From: Acidobacteriota bacterium
Lineage (GTDB): Bacteria > Acidobacteriota > Terriglobia > Terriglobales > Acidobacteriaceae
NCBI GenBank assembly: GCA_018268775.1
Contig: JAFDVV010000060.1
Coordinates: 4,005 to 51,893 of the forward strand
Direction: 5' to 3'
Length of the DNA stretch: 47,889 bases
Below, piece after piece: positions 45,057 through 47,889 of this stretch (the first letter of the stretch is position 1; every line of letters starts with the position of its first letter). A program made the translations under genes and the position numbers. The notes beneath the pieces are model-generated. The model was given only the letters and a program-made list of their open reading frames with translations, was not told the origin of the DNA and did no database searches.

Positions 45057-45105
45057 ATGCGGGGATTCCTCGACTCCGGCCTGCGGCCTCCGCTCGGAAT
45101 GACAC
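45057..45105 (+). repeat. Dispersed hairpin repeat, copy B
   Basis: Same start (ATGCGGGGATTCCTCGACT) and end (CGCTCGGAATGACAC) as copy A, but the self-paired core is GGCC-TGC-GGCC. It lies 46 bases after ssb. Confidence 0.8.
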
Positions 45106-45226
45106 CCCCGGCTAGCCCTGTGTGCCTGTGGAGTAATGCGCTCCCTCGGCACACAGGGTAGGTTCACCGGTATCGCATTCCATTCCTTCAGCGCATCTTG
45201 CGCATCACTTCTCTATACTTTCAGCT

Positions 45227-46474
45227 ATGTTCCGCATCCTTGCCGCGGGCCTTGTTGCCTGCACACTCTCTGCAAGCGCGCAGCAGTTCGATCTGGTGCT
45301 GCGCAACGGCCACGTGCTTGACCCTAAAAACAATGTCGACGCGAAGCGCGATGTAGCGATCCGCGACGGCAAGATCGCGGCCATCGAGCCGTCGATTCCC
45401 GCGAACGCCGCGAAAAAGTCGGTAGACATCGCTGGCCTGTATCTCACGCCTGGTCTTGTCGACATCCACGTTCACGTCTTCACCGGCCTTCGCCACGATG
45501 CCTGGGGCAACGGCGACCTCTCGGTTCCCGTCGATGTCATGTCCATTCCCTACGGCGTCACGACGGTTGCCGACGCCGGGTCTTCAGGCTGGCGCGACTT
45601 CACGGAGTTTCGCCGCCGCGTGATCGACAACGCAAAGACGCGCGTCTTCGCCTTCGTCAACATCGTCGGCGCTGGCATGGCTGCGAACGACGACGCGGCC
45701 GAGCAGAATGAGCACGACATGGATCTCGACGCGCTCTCAAAGGTGATTGAGCAGAACAAGGACGTGGTCGTCGGCATCAAGACCGCGCACTGGCAGCAGC
45801 CCAACTTCATCTCGGTCGAGAAGGCCGTCGCCGCGGGCAACCGCAACCACATTCCCGTGATGGTCGACTTCGGCTGGTTCGACAACAAGTCCTACGAGAC
45901 GATGATCTCCACGATTCTGCGTCCGGGCGACATCAGCACGCACGTCTTCCGCATGCCTGCGCCGCTGCTTACGCCTGACGGCAAGCCGGCGCCTTATATG
46001 CTCGACGCGCGCAGGCGCGGCATCAAGTTCGACGTCGGCCACGGTGGCGGCTCGTTCACCTTCGCGCTCGCAGAGCCGATGGTGAAGGGCGGCTTCTTCC
46101 CCGACTCCATCTCGACCGACCTGCATGTGGGATCGGCCACAGGCGTGATGCTGAACCTGCCGAACGTGATGAGCAAGATGCTGGCGCTGGGCATCCCGCT
46201 GCCCGAGGTCATTCGCGAATCGACGACGAACCCGGCCACGGAGATCGGCCATCCCGAGCTTGGGCAGATCGCCGTTGGCTCCACTGCCGACATCGCCGTG
46301 CTGCGCGTGGACCACGGCAGCTTCGGCTACGCCGATCTCGCCGGGGGCAAGGTCGACGGCACCGAACGCATCGTGCCGGAGATGACCGTCCGCGCAGGCA
46401 AGGTCGTCTTCGATCTGAATGCGCGGACGGCTGTCCCCTGGCGTGAGGGGCACTTGAAGTATTCCACGCGGTAG
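45227..46474 (+). CDS. Exported COG3964 amidohydrolase, second copy
   Basis: 415 aa with a Sec signal (residues 1-19, LAAGLVACTLSASAQ). Same family as the gene at 4731: H81-V-H83, Lys185 (VVGIK), His239 (STHVFRM) and Asp298 (STDLHVG), with NIVGAGM and AVGSTADIAVLR shared. Like the first copy it has MVDFG (Asp214) where relatives have MVHIG, but unlike it keeps GHGGGSF with His272. It lacks the first copy's 30-residue C-terminal extension. It stands alone, without SelA-like, RidA or RraA genes, so it may have a different substrate or supply the same pathway from elsewhere. Confidence 0.9.
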   Translation: MFRILAAGLVACTLSASAQQFDLVLRNGHVLDPKNNVDAKRDVAIRDGKIAAIEPSIPANAAKKSVDIAGLYLTPGLVDIHVHVFTGLRHDAWGNGDLSVPVDVMSIPYGVTTVADAGSSGWRDFTEFRRRVIDNAKTRVFAFVNIVGAGMAANDDAAEQNEHDMDLDALSKVIEQNKDVVVGIKTAHWQQPNFISVEKAVAAGNRNHIPVMVDFGWFDNKSYETMISTILRPGDISTHVFRMPAPLLTPDGKPAPYMLDARRRGIKFDVGHGGGSFTFALAEPMVKGGFFPDSISTDLHVGSATGVMLNLPNVMSKMLALGIPLPEVIRESTTNPATEIGHPELGQIAVGSTADIAVLRVDHGSFGYADLAGGKVDGTERIVPEMTVRAGKVVFDLNARTAVPWREGHLKYSTR

Positions 46475-46516
46475 CTTTGCTGCACTGCCGTTCGCATCTG
46501 TGGAGCTACTGGCGAA

Positions 46517-46560
46517 ATGCGGGGATTCCTCGACTACGCGCCTTCGCGCTTCGGAATGCC
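46517..46560 (+). repeat. Dispersed hairpin repeat, copy C
   Basis: Starts ATGCGGGGATTCCTCGACT like copies A and B; the paired core is GCGC-CTTC-GCGC and the end is TTCGGAATG followed by a run of C instead of ACA. It lies between convergent genes. Confidence 0.75.
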
Positions 46561-46577
46561 CCCCCCGTGGTGGAGGC

Positions 46578-47423
46578 TCAGAAGCCGAAGCGTGTCGTCA
46601 CGGCCAGGCCGTGGTTGTGAGTGTGGTAGCTCGTCACCGCAGTCTGGAAGGCCACGCCGAGGATGAGGCTGAGGCGGCTTGTGGGATCCTTCGGGCGCAA
46701 CGGAATTTTGCTGAGAAGGCCCGGCGAAAGAAACATCTGCGTCTTGCCGTCGCGTGTGCCGCCAACCCACGTGTTCGAGTTCAGCTCGAGCTCAGGCGTG
46801 AGGTACTTGCCTACCTTGTATTGCGCCACCGAGTTCCAGTGAATCGTGCGCCCCGACGTTGCCGTGCCGGATGTAGGCATTGCCGCGCCTACGCTGCTGA
46901 AGAGCGCGAGCTTTCCGAAGCCCTTGCCGCCGATGATCGAGGGCGTCAGAACCGTGCTGGGCGCGCCGTTCTTATAGCTGCCGGTCGGGATATGAAGGCC
47001 CAACGCAGCGCTAAGGGCGTAGTTGCCGTGCTTCTCGTTGGCGGAGGCAAAACGATACTTGCCGATGATGTTCGTGTCGCCGAAGCCGTCTTCAGATGGC
47101 TTCGCTCCATGCAGAATGTAGCCTGGGATAAAGACATCGATCTGCGTCCGAGAAAACGGAATGAAGTTGAAGCCCTTGTTCCCGCCGATGTTCCAGTTGT
47201 CGTATCCGCCCGCGACGCGCTGCCGCGTATAGTCCAGCCGGAAGACCTGGGCCACCATGGGAAAGGGAGAGTACATCGGCACGGCCCACTTCGGCTGCTC
47301 GGCCTGGGTCTTTGTGGCGCGCGCCTGCCAGGCCTTGCCTAACTTCTCGACCGCGTTGTCCTGGGCAATGGCGCTGAGCGTAGAGAGGCCGAGAACGGCC
47401 AACAGAAATAGAGTCCTGCGCAA
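46578..47423 (-). CDS. Outer-membrane protein of the phenol-MetA-pathway transporter type
   Basis: 281 aa from a TTG at 47423, chosen because AAGGAG lies seven bases upstream and the protein then begins with a Sec signal (RRTLFLLAVLGLSTLSAIAQ). A longer frame to 47528 has no signal at its start. Strands such as FNFIPFSRTQIDVFIPGYI, YALSAALGLHIPTGSY, WNSVAQYKVGKYLTPELELN and the terminal HGLAVTTRFGF (C-terminal Phe) indicate a barrel. It resembles the MetA-pathway outer-membrane family; the substrate is unknown. Confidence 0.8.
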   Translation of the reverse strand: MRRTLFLLAVLGLSTLSAIAQDNAVEKLGKAWQARATKTQAEQPKWAVPMYSPFPMVAQVFRLDYTRQRVAGGYDNWNIGGNKGFNFIPFSRTQIDVFIPGYILHGAKPSEDGFGDTNIIGKYRFASANEKHGNYALSAALGLHIPTGSYKNGAPSTVLTPSIIGGKGFGKLALFSSVGAAMPTSGTATSGRTIHWNSVAQYKVGKYLTPELELNSNTWVGGTRDGKTQMFLSPGLLSKIPLRPKDPTSRLSLILGVAFQTAVTSYHTHNHGLAVTTRFGF

Positions 47424-47550
47424 ATAAATGCTCCTTCTATCCCGTTGCTTCTCGATGTGGCAGGAATCGACTGTTCCGGCTCGCTGTTCTTTCATTCTAC
47501 GGGATGCCGTGCTCTGGCGATGCTTCACTGCGACCGGCTACACTAACGTC

Positions 47551-47889
47551 ATGCTCGATGAAGCCATTTTTCGCCGCGAATCCGACCGTGCCCTTGAATC
47601 GCTGAAGCAATCTCTCATCCGCGCGGAGGACCAGAGCGAAGCCGAAGAGATTCCCTTCGAGACCGAGGAGAAGAATGGTGTGCTGAACGTCGTCTTTGAG
47701 CACGACGGAAGCAAGTTTGTCTTCACGCCCAACACTCCCGTGCGGCAGATATGGATCTCGGCGCTGACGACCAGCTTCAAGCTCGACTGGGCCGGCGATG
47801 CCTTTCGTCTCGCGAAGACGGGCGAAGACCTACAGACGTTGACCCAGCGCCTGCTTCGCGAACAACTTGGCGATAGCAGCATCACCCTG
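47551..47889 (+). CDS. cyaY: Frataxin-like iron donor CyaY (3' end beyond the window)
   Basis: I translated 113 residues from the ATG at 47551 with no stop before the edge. MLDEAIFRRESDRALESLKQ is the acidic first helix; NGVLNVVFEHDGSKFVFTPN and RQIWISALTTSFKLDWAGDA match frataxin strands, including the IW signature; FRLAKTGEDLQTLTQRLLRE matches the second helix. Frataxins bind iron and modulate Fe-S cluster assembly. Length so far equals a full bacterial frataxin, so the stop should be close. No isc or suf gene is visible. Confidence 0.82.
   Translation, partial: MLDEAIFRRESDRALESLKQSLIRAEDQSEAEEIPFETEEKNGVLNVVFEHDGSKFVFTPNTPVRQIWISALTTSFKLDWAGDAFRLAKTGEDLQTLTQRLLREQLGDSSITL

Overview
The window looks like chromosomal DNA from a soil acidobacterium of the Acidobacteriaceae/Terriglobales type (Terriglobus, Edaphobacter or Granulicella relatives). 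This is inferred from high GC, two 1,100-1,200-residue TonB-receptor-like proteins with N-terminal carboxypeptidase-regulatory-like domains, a Reg_prop-type sensor kinase, bacillithiol gene bshC, DUF3467, DUF1800 and many Tat-exported enzymes. No 16S gene is present, so the genus is not settled.

Layout. 1-1995 (minus): the start of a DUF1800 lipoprotein cut by the window edge, then threonine 3-dehydrogenase. 2302-4638 (plus): two tandem Tat-exported beta-propeller lactonases ending at a bidirectional terminator. 4731-17677 (minus): a nine-gene block, in transcription order an ACS-type MFS transporter, a sensor kinase, its LuxR-type regulator, a TonB-receptor-like protein, an RraA/HMG-aldolase-like protein, a SelA-like PLP enzyme, a RidA-like protein, a second SelA-like PLP enzyme and a COG3964 amidohydrolase. 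17926-23398 (plus): a DHA2-type MFS exporter and a second TonB-receptor-like protein. 23690-26946 (plus): a BlaI repressor, M56 sensor peptidase and HtrA/Deg protease unit with a repeated palindrome. 27113-33605: tRNA-Leu(UAG), DUF3467, a GT39-like membrane glycosyltransferase, a phosphodiesterase/phosphatase, and a TPR-NfeD pair. 33690-41945: outer-membrane barrel protein, Uup, a zinc-ribbon protein, BshC, Nudix hydrolase, cold-shock protein and PolX. 41986-47889: HigBA toxin-antitoxin, heme O synthase with a DUF420 partner, a small membrane protein ended by a MITE-like element, SSB, a second COG3964 amidohydrolase, an outer-membrane protein and a frataxin-like gene running off the end.

The most interesting part is 4731-17677. 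Every enzyme in it carries a Tat or Sec signal, including two PLP enzymes and a RidA homologue, which are normally cytoplasmic. The family chemistry fits a single route outside the cytoplasm: outer-membrane uptake, deacylation or ester cleavage (COG3964), PLP-dependent elimination (SelA-like), enamine/imine hydrolysis (RidA), aldol cleavage of a 2-oxo acid (RraA-like), and import of an acid product (ACS transporter), under a co-encoded two-component system. It resembles the cytoplasmic glucosaminate route (SelA-like ammonia-lyase plus aldolase) moved to the periplasm; the substrate is unknown and the scheme is inference.

Other structure: a family of short hairpin repeats ending in AATGACA or GATGACA lies only between genes, and a 117-bp inverted-repeat element flanked by TA supplies the stop codon of a small gene.
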